Source: Jimgerdemannia flammicorona
Lineage: Eukaryota; Mucoromycota; Endogonomycetes; Endogonales; Endogonaceae
Length of the DNA: 23,768 nucleotides
Assembly: GCA_003990745.1 (NCBI GenBank)
Contig: RBNI01001193.1
Location: forward strand, 1-23,768
Reading direction: 5' to 3'
Each line of letters starts with the position of its first letter. Position 1 is the first letter of the stretch. Positions 1 through 10,541 of the stretch are shown piece after piece. Position numbers and translations under genes: made by a program. Below the pieces are notes generated by a model, which did no database searches, was not told where the DNA came from, and saw nothing but the letters and a program-made list of their open reading frames with translations.

Positions 1-66
1 AAAAAAAAAAAAAAAACTCTTCAATCATGTATATATATATACACACCCTTCGACGAAAAAAAAATT
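1..66. repeat. Poly(A) and AT microsatellite at window edge
   Basis: The window opens with 16 A residues, followed by a short (AT)n run and another A tract at about 56-64. It lies directly beyond the last recognisable codon of the POP7-like exon. It could be intron sequence of that gene, a retroposon tail or a contig edge. Nothing in it codes. Confidence 0.6.
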
Positions 67-258
67 CTTGGCACGTGCCAACTGCGCGCCGAACGTGCTC
101 TTGCGCGAGACGTAGATGTCGGTCGGGACAGTGGCAGGGCACTGCGGAGTGCGCTTGAGAATGGCTCGCGAGGCGTGGCCGTTTTGACGACGGTTCGTTG
201 CAGCGGCGGCGGAAATGGAGGTGGAAGGTTCGAATGCGGATTGGTGATGTGGGGGGCT
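67..258 (-). CDS. POP7/Rpp20-like RNase P/MRP subunit, N-terminal part
   Basis: The minus-strand frame reads ...RAILKRTPQCPATVPTDIY and continues VSRKSTFGAQLARAK. This resembles the start of the Alba-type domain of RNase P/MRP protein subunit Rpp20/POP7, whose family pattern is (N/T)DIYV...K..F.AQLAR. In that family the protein binds the P3 arm of RNase P and MRP RNA together with Rpp25/POP6 and acts in pre-tRNA and pre-rRNA processing. Only about 20 residues of the domain are present. After AK the frame enters A/T simple sequence, so an intron (a GT lies inside the last codons, at about 73-74) or a break must follow. The start is unresolved. There is no in-frame ATG; a short first exon with ATG at 297-299 and a GTTAAT...CTAAG intron is possible but joins in another frame. 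The N-terminal 45 residues are Ala/Ser/Thr rich, as expected for a disordered leader. Confidence 0.5.
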
Positions 259-299
259 TAGTTTTGTGACATTTACTTATATTAACCTGTCTGTGACAT

Positions 300-1376
300 A
301 CGACGCGTCCGATTTAAGGTTGTGGGACCATGTCGCGATTTAAGATAGCGCTTCAAGTTTGTGCCATTCCACCCATGTCTTTGAGGGTTAGCATATGTGG
401 ACCTTCGGATATGTTGTCAAAAACCGCGTGCCACCCTCCAATCCCAATAAAAAACTTGTCAAAAATATATTTCTGTCTTTCCGCGAGTGGGGAGGGTTGG
501 CAAGTTGATGGCTGTGACCACCTGCGAATCATGTGAGGGTTTGATGTAATTACTTAAACGAATTAATATAATACTTCAATGTAAGTTAATGTGGTGTACT
601 GGTTAGGCTGCGGCTGGTCTGGCTGGTCACTATAACCGACTCACGTGACTTAGTTGATGGCTTTGTAATTTTTATCGTGCGGTTGATGGGCAACGATATG
701 TCGCCGGGACAATAAACATTGGAAGACTGGGCGACGATCGAAGTCGTACAGGGTTAACGGTTTTAAGATGTCATTTGCCTCGACAGTAAAATTGATCATT
801 TGTATTTATGCAATCCACGCACATGAATGTGCCACAAGTTTGCGAGGTAACAAACACAACCTCCGATAGCGAATTTGGTATCACTGTTTCCTTTGATTAT
901 GGGACAAATGATCGTTTTCGCATCCTCCGCGTCAAATACATCCCAGATCACAGACGCATATCGCGTCAACTGGATCTCACCCACCGCATCAACTGCATCA
1001 ACTGCATCCCGACCTCCGCATCCACCGCATCACACTCCGCGAGCTCCCTAAGCCTCCGGAGACAACACTTTGAACTAGTCGACGAAAGCGAAGTTCGGAG
1101 ACATGGAATGCAACCCTGGTTAACGTGCTCGATACTGTTTAATTGCCATGACTCTACAACGAGCCATGGTGCCTTTGTTCAGCATTTCGATCGTGGTCTT
1201 ACCATCCTCGAGTTCACTGTTCTGGCGGATACGATAGAGCTCATCTCGATCTCTCATGCATTCAAGGAGTGGAAAGCGAGTGTGCCGACTAGTATCTAAA
1301 TCGTTGGGTGACGTCGTTTGCACGCTTCAGAATTACAGGGATGAATTCACACTCGCCGCCGCATGCTCATAGTTTT
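300..1376. other. No convincing gene
   Basis: CpG is normal here. A 163-codon plus-strand frame (808-1299) overlaps shorter minus-strand frames (796-984 and 1120-1323). Neither strand gives a recognisable domain, and the plus frame contains a repetitive CINCIP/ASTAS stretch derived from GCATC repeats at about 985-1035. A tRNA-A-box-like stretch near 591-606 has no matching B box. I assign no gene. Confidence 0.4.
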
Positions 1377-1600
1377 ACCGTGGCCGATCGGCACTCGAAT
1401 TACTTTTGGTATGATGTCGTTACCTATCTCTGACCTCACCAATTTCACCTTCCGCGCCCTGATACTTTACGAATTTCACTCCCATGAACCGCACATCTTA
1501 TGACCCACTTACGGAGAATTTTCGCCAAGCTTACTATCATCTCACGAGCATATCAGAATATACATAGTAGAAGCTTCATGGTCATAAAAACTGAAGCCCA
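1377..1600 (+). repeat. Diverged repeat, copy A (partner at 21414-21751)
   Basis: Blocks shared with 21414-21751 in the same order and orientation: GTGGCCGATCG (1379-1390 vs about 21418-21428), TTTTGGTATG, TACGAATTYCAC, YTAYGACCCRCTTA followed by GCCAAGCTTAC, and TATGGTCAT..AACTGAAG near 1577-1594. The frame around 1460-1560 reads like a broken protein (LYEFH, then YDPL). A CAG|GTGAGA splice-donor-like site follows at about 1600. It is probably a gene or element relic, which I do not recognise. The AT-rich block begins shortly downstream. Confidence 0.5.
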
Positions 1601-2337
1601 GGTGAGAAGGACCTTACCTTGTATAAGATATAAAAGGAACTACTTTTCAGCTACAGAAACTCTCAGATACAATCATCCTCATTACCATTTACTGAAACTA
1701 ACTCAAGAAGTACCATAACTAACAAGTAGAACACAGCTATAGCCTCAAGATTACCGGTGCTACCCAGTAAGCCATAGAAAGACAATAGTGTTCTACTGAG
1801 CCCCTGGTTCTTAAGGAATTCTTTGACAGCATTCAGAGCATTGTGCAGACTCATCTATTACAAATCTCACACTTTAAAGCCTACTAATATTGTGTCAAAT
1901 TTCAAGAATACTTCAAATTGGGATAACTACTTAATTAGAAACTAGACATAACTAAAGAAGAATGGATTGCTGAATATCAGATCTCCTATACTCAGATCAC
2001 TATTACCAAGTAAGTTTATAAGTTATTCAAAGATGATGAGCTGGCTCTAGCTTATTTCTAAGGACTAGTTTTAGGAGATTTTATGCAGATAAAGAGATAT
2101 TATTAGAAAACTATAATTGAGCAGATCACATAGTATAAGAGTATATGTATAACTTATAAAAGCTTGGAATTTTGAATAAATGCTTCAGGGATGAGATTAT
2201 CTATTTAGGAGGTAGTTGTAATAGTAAATCTAAATTAGGAACAAAATTAAAGAAATAGACATTTGATTGTAGTATCTGAATCTGATTTCTGATATATATA
2301 GTATAATATTATATATAGTTAGCAGTTATATATCTAA

Positions 2338-2450
2338 TCTTACAGATATAAGAATTCTATAATTGTAACTTACAAAAAACTGATAATTATAAAAATCCTA
2401 CAGATATAAGAATTTTATAGTTATAAAGATAACTTATAGAAAAAGAAGTT
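2338..2450 (+). repeat. Tandem duplication, unit about 58 bp
   Basis: Two adjacent units both begin YCTWACAGATATAAGAATT, at about 2338 and 2397, and continue with similar AT-rich sequence ending in ACTTAYA. Differences are mainly transitions. It is non-coding. Confidence 0.5.
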
Positions 2451-2680
2451 CTAACTTAGCTATTATATAACTAGTAAACTTATATAAATATCACTATATC
2501 TAGAGTGAATAAACTTTAGATCAAAATAGTTTTAAAATAAAAAGACAAAGAAAGAGTAAGCCTGCAGATAAATATACTTTAATCTCATCCTCTCTTATAT
2601 CTGAAAGACTATAAGAAGTCAAGAAAGATTAAATATTCAAGATAAATAAATCTACAATACTTCTCAGATTATATATTTAC

Positions 2681-2706
2681 TATATATATATATATATATA
2701 TATATA
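2681..2706. repeat. (TA)n microsatellite
   Basis: An uninterrupted TA dinucleotide run of about 26 bp. TpA is also the end product of CpA to TpA decay, which may help such tracts arise in this block. Confidence 0.9.
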
Positions 2707-4280
2707 GAAACTAGTTCTAAAGATAGTTAAATATAAGGTTATAATATAAAAAATATATAATAAATTATTATATACCTACAAGCTACTAGAATTTCTAATA
2801 GAAATTCTGATAGAAATTCCTATAAAAATTTCTATAAAAATTCTTATAGAATTTTCAACTAGTAGTTATAGTTATCAAATTTAGTATAATTATATATATA
2901 TATATACTATATTTAGTCATAGCCTTAAAACTGTATAAATATCCTCTATATTAAGTATATTATAACCTTAGCTCTACTTTCTCTGAATATAAGAATAAAG
3001 CAGTATTCTTCTTACTGAACTCTCAGACTCAACTTGTTAATAATTCTGAGTCTGATTAACTTAGAATATAAGTATAGTACTTTTATCAATATAAGAACTT
3101 GAAAGCAATATCGGGACTCTACTGTAACAGACAATTGGAACTTAGTATACTATCTTACAAATATCCAGAACTTAGGGCTGATAGTTATTTTGATTATCTA
3201 TAATATATTAATTCTATCAGTATATAGTTTTATTATAATTTGATAGCAGTAGAAATTACTTCTACTTATGAGCAAACTTCTCTCAAAAAATCCACTATAA
3301 ATATAAATAACTTAGTCAATATTACTAATATTATCAATAATAATTAAAGAATATTTTCACCCTGCCTACTCTTTGGAACTAAGCCAAAGAAGTCAATAGA
3401 ATCATCACTGAGTAGACTGAGACTTATACTAGCTAAGAGGAATTTGATAGACTTAACAATAATGCTATCTAAGAAGTATTTAATATATTTATTATACTTA
3501 ATAAAGAAGTCACCCATACTCAAGAAATTAGAAACAAATTTAAAAGATTAATTAACAGCCACTTCTATGAGAAATGTACAAGAGAATCTATCAAAGCTAT
3601 AAGAGATATTATACCAATTAAATAAAATCTCATCTCTATTACTAAGTTCTCTGTATATAAGTAAAGATAATTCAATATTAAGGATTACAAACTACTAGAC
3701 TCAATGAAGTCTCTACTATATCATTCTGATCTAGAAAAATAGTTGAAGAAATATCTGAACCTAATACTAGTGGTCTCAGTACTACTATAGACCCACTATT
3801 AAGAATATTAAGTCTACTGAAAATTACTGCAAAGATCTAGTGATAACTCTATTAAAACTATCAATCTATAGACTAGTTACTAAGTTTACTCATCTTAGTA
3901 ATATTATAGAAGAAATAACTGTACATTATACTACTCTCAAGATAACAGTACCTAAAAGAAGATTACTACTATTCTACCACACAAGTGATAGAATAATATT
4001 AGCAGATAAAAAGATAGCAGCTCTGGCCAACCAAGTGATTATACTTATTCAAGCTCTCTGTCTCAATATCTAAATATATAAATCTATAAAAGACCTCTAT
4101 CTTATACTATTTAAAGGCAAAGCAAATTAAGTAATAATATTTATAGAATAAGTTAATACCAATTATCTTGCCAATAGATAGAATGATAATCAGAACTTAG
4201 ACAGTACTCTCAACAATAATAAGTACTATGAGATTGAAGATCTCTATATAACTACAAGCTTACAAGTAGAGAAAGTTATC

Positions 4281-4284
4281 ACTC

Positions 4285-4324
<40 letters not shown>

Positions 4325-5442
4325 CAGATCCAAAGTCCTACAGATTTTATTAGAAGAGAACCTAGACTATATAGGCTGAATTCCTCCCCTACTATCCTCT
4401 GAGTACTACACCCCCTTTAACCTGGGCTAGCTATTGTCCAGCAGCTTGACTATACCAGACACAGTAGGGCATAGTTGTCTATATCTTATTCAGTATACTA
4501 TGCTCTCCCTACTATCAGGGGGAGACAACTATATACCCATAACCAAAGACATATACCTGAAACCCAATATATATATAAGGCTATGCCTAAGTTAAATAGA
4601 ATAGCCCCTGCCACCCCAAGGAGAATAACAGATAAAGAAAACCTCCTATCAAAGTACAGAATGGTGGATAGAACTTGGTTCTCTCAGAAGAGATGAGTAA
4701 AGAACTTATATAATATGGAAGAAGACTCCCAATACCCTACTACTCAAGTCTGCAGGCCTTGATCATATTATTGTATCAGCTTCTGATTTTAGTTGAGTAT
4801 AGCCAAAACATCTGAAATAGGTAGTCTTAGGCTCCCTGACCCCCCCTCAATAATCAGGGCCCAATTTCACAAATTACCAAAAGAAGCTGAGAGTGACATC
4901 TATCACTTAACTGCTCTATACCAATCAGAAGACCCCACTGATATAGTATCTGCCCTAGTTCTGACACTTTACTGATTTACCATAATCACCCTTCCTTCTG
5001 AAAAACAGTTACCTATGCTAGAACTATATACCAGAAAGCTTGCTAAAGCTCAGAGGGCCCTACTACAAGTACTGGAGATCTGTAGATAACCTATACTGAC
5101 ACTTGATACCCAAGGTTGGCTGACTCTATATATAGCTTATGATACTCCAGATGATACCTTATTGATAATAGTAAAAGAAAAAAAGTACTATACTAAAATG
5201 AGTATATCTCAGATATAACCAAAGGTATCAGAAACTGTGAAAAAGTGGAGAAGATACTGATCTGATACTGATAAAGAGACAACTCATCACTATTGCCTCT
5301 CTCCTACTGCCCTGCAATAGGTACAGCAAACTAATCTGAGGTAGAGAAGATATTAGTTATAGAAAGTGGACTTGAAAGATTGCCTACCAAACCTTATGAC
5401 TGGTAAGATAGCAGAGAAAGGAGTCTGACAACTCATTTTATA
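4281..5442 (-). mobile_element. Tailed repeat element, copy 1 (inverse of copy 2)
   Basis: The sequence of about 4321-5428 is homologous, in inverse orientation, to 9250-10464. Matching landmarks include the end blocks (CAGATTTTATTAGAAG here vs CAAAATTTTATTGGAAG in the complement of copy 2), the shared string TGATACTGATAAAGAGACAA, and GAGTCTGA at the other end. On the minus strand the 3' end has an AATAAA about 25 bases before a simple (TA)n tail at 4288-4320. The copy is flanked by ACTCATT(A/T)TATA at 4281 and 5431 (11 of 12 match), a likely target-site duplication, although AT-rich. It is less decayed than its surroundings, with many CpC and CpA left, so it probably inserted later. On the plus strand, 4790-5280 reads as a protein-like frame with only a few stops (KLPKEAESDIYHLTALYQ), so the original coding sense is uncertain. 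The family is not recognised. Confidence 0.6.
4288..4320. repeat. (TA)n microsatellite at element end
   Basis: About 33 bp of pure TA lies between the left flanking duplication and the end of copy 1, in the place where copy 2 carries its poly(A) tail. Confidence 0.9.
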
Positions 5443-5624
5443 GATACAGCTACTCAGTAGTAGTATAACCTATCAATATACTCTCTTATCTGAGAAATCT
5501 ATACTAAAATCAATATAAGTGAAAGAGATAATAATCACTCTAACTATGATGTTTACTCAGCTATCATGGGTCTAAAAGAGCTAATCATCTAATAGTTCTA
5601 TAGCTCTACCTATATTGTTAAAGT

Positions 5625-6110
5625 CAGAACTAAACTCAAGAACCTCTGATTCTACAATAATAGAAAAGAAGACTTAAAAGTATTTACAATAAGATTAGAA
5701 ATTCTGCTGAATACTATAAAAATAGAATATAACTAATAAGAATAAACTGTAAATAGAACCAGAGTAGCATACTTCTTTGATGCCATTCTCAGATAGTTAT
5801 CAGAAAAGATCTAAGAGTAAAGGTGATTATAAAATTATCCATATAAGCAATAGTACTTAGGATAAGCTATTATCAAAACATATACTATCTTAGTAGCTCA
5901 AAGACTAAGAGACAACAGAAACAACAATAAAGGAAATAAGTAATGTTAATTTAAGATGAGATATAAACCTCAGAATGACTCTCCAAAATTATAAAAAGAA
6001 TTCAAGAAATTGTCTAATAAGTAAAAGAGGAAATTATAAATAAAGAAGTATGTTTTCACTATAAAAAAAAAGGACATATGTCTCATGAATGTCTTGATAA
6101 GAAAATCAAT
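5625..6110 (+). pseudogene. Ty3 gag relic with CCHC zinc knuckle
   Basis: From about 5628 the frame reads KLKNL, then FYNNRKEDLKVFTIRLEIL, and later VAYFFDAIL and LSEKI. This matches the capsid pattern of fungal Ty3 gag (KL..F..QLR followed by KV.F...YL.G.A..WF.P). A zinc knuckle follows at 6051-6092, CFHYKKKGHMSHEC. Its second Cys is Tyr (TGC/T to TAT), a change expected from C to T decay on the opposite strand, so the knuckle is broken. The reading frame then stays open to 6296. Gag would form the particle and the knuckle would bind element RNA. Confidence 0.7.
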
Positions 6111-6949
6111 ACAAATAAAAAATCATCCTTCTTACACACTATTACTATAATAGGAGATAATCTTAAAGGAATCTCTGAAAATATCAAAGTTAAGAGATTT
6201 TACATTACTACAAAAATCCCAGACAAAGTATATAAATCCAATATCAGCTATAACCTCTACTCTAGTATAGAAGTAACCATCAAATCAGACAAGTAAGTAA
6301 CTATTAGCACAGGTATTAAAATGGAAGTCTCTAAAGAAATCTATATTTATCTTATAGAAAAGAGTAGCCTAGCCAAGAAAGAGAGACTCTATATAGCTAA
6401 AGAAGTTGTAGACTAAGGATTCAAAGGTAAAATCAAGGTCTTGCTATACAATACTAGATAGAAGGTAGTCAAAATCATATGTAGAAAATAAATCACCTAA
6501 GTCATCATCAAGATAATATATAATGATCTTGAAGTTGAAGAAATAAATAAACTATTACCCTCTAATAGAGGAGAAAAAGCTTTTAGATCAATAGAAAAGT
6601 ACTCTGATAAGGCTAAGAAAAAGAATAAGATATAGAAGATTATTCATATTAAAGAACCTCAAGACTGAGATCAGAAATAGTATCAGTATATTAGTGATAG
6701 ATATGTTCTAGCAGAATAATGTTCTCATAAAATCAAGATGTACTATTTTGAATATATAAAAGAATATATTATATATGTTCTTAAATCTAAGAAGTATAAG
6801 CCAACTATCTCAGAATGATGGAATAAAGAAAACAAGAATATTAACAATAAAGATGCAGATATATAAGATTGATAAAAAGAAGTCTCTCTAGAAATAATTA
6901 CTACTTAGCAAGAAAATAACTCTAAATGTATCTGTCTATAAGGAAAAAT

Positions 6950-7200
6950 CAAAGAAAATTCTATTGAAGTCCTTATTGATAGTAAAGCAAGCAAGTACTG
7001 TCTTAATAAAGAGACTACTAAAAAGTTTAAACTTAAGATATGTACAAAGAAACCCAGAAAGAAATATTATTATATTTAGAAATAAAACTACTCAAAAACT
7101 CTCTAAAATCTGCAAAGATATATCTCTACAACTAGGAGACTATATTATAAAGTAGATCTTCTATATTATATATCTTCTAGAATACTATTTCATTTTTAGA
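6950..7200 (+). pseudogene. Ty3 aspartic protease relic
   Basis: The frame reads IEVLIDSKASKYCLNKETTK and continues KFKLKI, which parallels the retropepsin start (LIDSGA..NFI...A..LGL). The catalytic Asp (6978-6980) and the following Ser remain, but the Gly of D-S-G is Lys (GGA to AAA). A downstream segment ending LQLGDYI fits the following strands. In a live element this enzyme cuts the polyprotein. Confidence 0.55.
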
Positions 7201-7599
7201 AAATTCTAGCTCACTTAAGAAAATCTATATATTGACTGATAAACCAATATAATTTTTCTAGGATATATTAAGTTATAACTAAAATAGATTAAGAAGAAAG
7301 TGAAACCTAAGTACAATATTATCTCTGTCATTTAAATAAAGAAGTTAATCTGAAAACCAGAGTAATATATTTATATATATACTATTAAGGAGCTACTAGT
7401 AGAAAATGATGATGATGATCTTTCTGAACTATTGAAAAATGAAGATAATGAAGAAGAAAGCTTTCAGGAACTACTTAGTAACTATAAAGATATTTTTCAA
7501 GAATTCTAAAGACTACTACCTACCCAAGTAGCAGAATATAGTATTGAAACTACTCTAGAAGCAGACTCTCTCTACTGAGGAATCTACTGACTAGCTCAG

Positions 7600-8240
7600 C
7601 TCAAGCTAGAGACTCTTAAGAAATAGCTGGCAGATCTGTCAAACAAAGGTCTTATATATTTATTGAAATTACTATATGATATACTAATCTTCTTTATCTG
7701 TAAAATAGAAGTCTCTGTATATATATTGATTACTGAGTACTTAATAAGATATCTATTAAGAACTAATATATATTTTTATAAATTAATAAACTACTCAATC
7801 AAGTATATGTATAATACCAAGACCTTTATACTCATCAATCTTATATCTGAATATCATCAAATTTATATTAAGAAAGAAGATATCCCAAAAACAGTATTTT
7901 GAATAAGATTTGAATATTATAAATTCTATATAATATCTTTTAGACTTATTAATATATCAGTAATCTTTCAGATACTGATAAATGATATATTTTGAAAATA
8001 TCTTAGAGTATTTATTTTAGTATACTTGGATGATATTCTAGTATATAGTATAAGTAGTACTATCTATTAATAATATCTATAGATAGTTTTTAATATATTC
8101 TAAGAATATAAGTTCTCAGTAAAAAGAAAGTCATACTTCTTTAAGAAGGAAATTAAATATCTAGGTTATATTATCTCAGCAAATAGTATTATCATTGATC
8201 TTAAAAATACTGAAATAATCTATAACTAATCTATCCTCAA
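7600..8240 (+). pseudogene. Ty3 reverse transcriptase relic
   Basis: Strong match in order: LKLETLKK.LADLSNKGLIY (thumb-side entry), LISEYHQIYIKKEDIPKTVF, ISFRLINISVIFQILINDIF (the MPFGLTNAP.TFQ block), LVYLDDILVYS at about 8017-8049, then FFKKEIKYLGYIIS. The YLDD catalytic pair is intact at 8023-8034. The first catalytic Asp, in the LDL motif, is Asn (AAT at 7837-7839). Stops occur at several Gln/Arg positions, including TGA after KTVF and after NDIF. The substitutions M to I, G to R, T to I, A to V are all explained by C to T or G to A. The enzyme is certainly dead. Confidence 0.9.
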
Positions 8241-8429
8241 GTCTCTATAAGAATTTAATAAATTGACTAAATATTACTAAAGATTTATTTAAGAATTTTC
8301 AGCAATTGTCTCTCTATTCATAAGTCTATATAAGAAGAAAACTAATATTGAAAAAAGAATAGACAGAAGAATGTACTACAGTAATAAATACTCTTAAGAG
8401 AATACTGACTAATATAACAATCCTGATCA

Positions 8430-8810
8430 GCCCAAACTCTATAGAACTCTTTACTATTACTATAGATATCTCAAATATTATCATTAGAGCTATATTGATC
8501 TAATATAAATATTCAGTTATATATATATCTGTCTCAGATGCTGAATGAGTATAAAAAGAACTATATAATATAAGATAAGAAACTCCTTACTATTATCTAA
8601 TCTCTGTAATTATAAAGATATTTTCTTCTTAATAAGAAATTTACCTTATAGATAAACTATTAAACTCTGTGATATATATATTCAGATACAATCAATTCTC
8701 ACAAAAAGATATATATAATAGATGCAGATCTTTATATTCTTTAATATTGAAATCAAGCACATTGTTGATATCAAGAATAAAGTAATCAATGTACTTCCCT
8801 ATAGTACTCA
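8430..8810 (+). pseudogene. Ty3 RNase H relic and connection
   Basis: The frame reads ELFTITIDISNIIIRAILI (family pattern F.L.TDAS..A.GAVL), with the first catalytic Asp still present in TIDIS. About 8710-8800 reads FIFFNIEIKHIVDIKNKVIN, which parallels the RW..FL..FDF.I.Y.PGK.N..AD segment that precedes integrase. Several stops interrupt it. Confidence 0.6.
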
Positions 8811-9039
8811 GATAAATGACTTTATAGTAATTATGTAGCAATATTACTACTAGCCTATTTAAAGAAGTTAAAAAGAAGTATATCAAGGATATTAATGTAT
8901 AAAAATTGCTAAACAAATTCTTAAAGAAGGAAGTAATATTATAAAGAGGATATATAAGAATATTTCTATTCAAAATAAATATATATATCTTAGTAATATA
9001 AGAATTTAAGTTACTGACATCTCTATCTATCTACAAATT

Positions 9040-9192
9040 CTATAAGAATTATATAATATACTAATAGTCAGTTATATTAGATTTGATAAGATATACTAAT
9101 ATATTATTTGAGATTTCTACTGATTCAAGATAATAGCTAATATTAAGAACTATATTGTATTCTGTGATATTTGTCTACTAATTCTTAATATA
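9040..9192 (+). pseudogene. Ty3 integrase N-terminal relic (truncated)
   Basis: The stretch at about 9108-9180 reads FY.FKIIANIKNYIVFCDIC, matching the FYWP.M..DI..YV.SC..CQ end of the HHCC zinc-binding domain of Ty3 integrase. The CxxC pair is preserved. The catalytic core (D, D, E) is not found; the homology stops near 9190, shortly before copy 2 of the tailed repeat. Confidence 0.6.
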
Positions 9193-9234
9193 TTTTTTTT
9201 AGATAAATAATTTCAAATATTTATATATATAGAG

Positions 9235-10495
9235 AGATAGATAAATAATCAGAGACTTTTCTTTACTACTATATTAGTTATAAGATCTAGCAGACAACTG
9301 GCCAATTTCTCTTTTTCTAACTTACAATCTTTATCTTGATATAGTTTACTATATCTGTTATAAGATAGTAGAAAGAAGACAATAGTGATAAGTTGTCTCT
9401 TTATCAGTATCAGATTAGTACTTTCTCCTCTTTTTGTCAGTTTCTGATACTACTGACTATATCTGATATATATCTATTTTGATATAGTATCTTCTTTCTT
9501 TTGTTATCATCAATAAGATATCATCTTGATATATTATAGACTATATAGAGAGTAAAAAAAAAAAACTATATAGAGAGTTAACTAACCTTGGGTATTAAGT
9601 ATCAGTAAAGATTCCAGTAGATCTTTGGTATCTGTAACAGACTCTCTAAGCTTTGGCAAGCTTTCTAATAAGTATAGTTCTAGTATAGATAGCTGCTTTT
9701 CAGATAAAGTCATAATAAGAGAGAAGATAATTATCACAGATAAGAGAAAGAATAATTATAGTAGACTAGTCAGATACTAGACTAGTAATAGTTATTAGAG
9801 TTATTGTAAGTATTATCTTGATGGAGCCTTCTGGTTGGCTAATGAATAGTAGGCTAGTATAGTGACCAGTAACTTAGCTATATTTAACTGAAACTAGAAG
9901 CTAATATGTTGATATAATTAAGATCTACAGGCTTGAGAAGTGAGCTCTTCCTTTTTAGTAGTACTTAATTAGAACTGAGAGCTGATATAAAAATATAATT
10001 AAGGCTTACAGACTTAGAGAGAGAGAGTGGTGATCTTGGCTCTTAGTTCTTATATTAGTCTTTTTAATTAGACTTATGTATAAGTTCTTTTCTCATCTAC
10101 TGTAAATTCTTTCTATTATTTATTAGTTACTGAGGAGTTTTGGTTTCTTTATTTCTAGCTTTGTTTGGGATCAGAGAGAGTTATATAGTTCAGTCCTGGT
10201 ATCATTAAATCCTATATATAGATGTACTCTTCTAGTTTATACTAGTAATCTAGCCCTGGTAATCTTCAAAGTCTGGTCTATATATTGTTGAGATGAGGAT
10301 TTAAAACATTACTTTTGTATAGCTGGGATAGTAGGACTGCTGGTTCTCTATATAGTTTAAGGACAATAGAGAGGTGTAGTACTTAGAGTGAAGGTGGGAG
10401 AGAGGTTTGGCCTATGTAATCTAGGTTTTCTTCCAATAAAATTTTGCAAGACATTGAGTCTATTAAAAAAAAAAAAAAAAAGATAGATAAATAAT
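9235..10495 (+). mobile_element. Poly(A)-tailed repeat element, copy 2
   Basis: A 15-bp perfect direct repeat, AGATAGATAAATAAT, flanks the unit at 9235-9249 and 10481-10495. Between them lies sequence homologous to copy 1 in inverse orientation, ending on the plus strand with AATAAA at about 10436-10441 and a run of 16 A at 10465-10480. Poly(A) signal, tail and target-site duplication are the marks of target-primed retroposition (LINE or LINE-mobilised element). The 5' end (CAGAGACTTTTC) coincides with that of copy 1 (CAGACTCCTTTC on the minus strand), so this is a defined unit rather than random 5' truncation. It contains an internal duplication of about 75-80 bp near 9905-10040 (TTAATTATAT ... 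ATATCAG repeated) and an inserted poly(A) tract at 9540-9578. No recognisable protein on either strand. Confidence 0.65.
9540..9578 (+). mobile_element. Bare poly(A) insertion with 14-bp target duplication
   Basis: ACTATATAGAGAGT occurs at 9540-9553 and again at 9565-9578, separated by 11 A residues. The homologous site in copy 1 (5121-5135, opposite orientation) has the target only once and no A tract, so it is a natural empty site. This shows an insertion consisting only of poly(A). Confidence 0.75.
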
Positions 10496-10541
10496 TCTAA
10501 AATATATTCTCCAATTGCTGAAATATTACAATACATTATAG

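Larger units (their letters stand above)
1757..4280. other. Unresolved decayed sequence
   Basis: No intact gene. Stretches of plus-strand frame, for example about 3430-3660 and 3840-4260, look like former protein broken by TAA/TAG codons, but I recognise no family. The frame just before 4281 may resume after the inserted repeat at 5431, so part of this may be upstream sequence of the Ty3 element. It also holds A/T-rich repeats of a GAAATTC-like motif at about 2785-2865. Confidence 0.5.
5431..9234 (+). mobile_element. Ty3/gypsy LTR-retrotransposon relic, internal region
   Basis: The decayed internal region of a Metaviridae-type retrotransposon. The order gag, zinc knuckle, protease, reverse transcriptase, RNase H, integrase defines Ty3/gypsy rather than copia. 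All domains are read on the plus strand but contain TAA, TAG and TGA codons, mostly where Gln or Arg is expected. No LTR is visible at either end. The left side abuts tailed-repeat copy 1 and the integrase is lost near 9190, just before copy 2. The element cannot be active. Confidence 0.85.

Noticed and set aside
591..660. tRNA or tRNA-derived SINE head
   Set aside because: TGGTGTACTGGTTAGG resembles an A box, but no GGTTCRANYCC B box follows at the right distance and no cloverleaf can be folded by eye.
808..1299. 163-codon plus-strand ORF as a gene
   Set aside because: Repetitive composition, no domain, no intron or promoter support, and overlapping protein-like frames on the other strand.
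4288..4320. AT microsatellites as CRISPR-like or origin elements
   Set aside because: Plain TA dinucleotide runs without spacers; a fungal context gives no reason to call CRISPR or an origin.
4325..5428. Copies 1 and 2 as Ty3 solo LTRs
   Set aside because: Ends lack TG..CA, the flanking duplications are 12-15 bp rather than about 5 bp, and a poly(A) or simple tail is present.
4281..10495. Large inverted repeat as one DNA transposon with 1-kb terminal inverted repeats
   Set aside because: The content between the arms is a Ty3 gag-pol relic, and each arm has its own tail and its own flanking direct repeats, so two separate insertions fit better.
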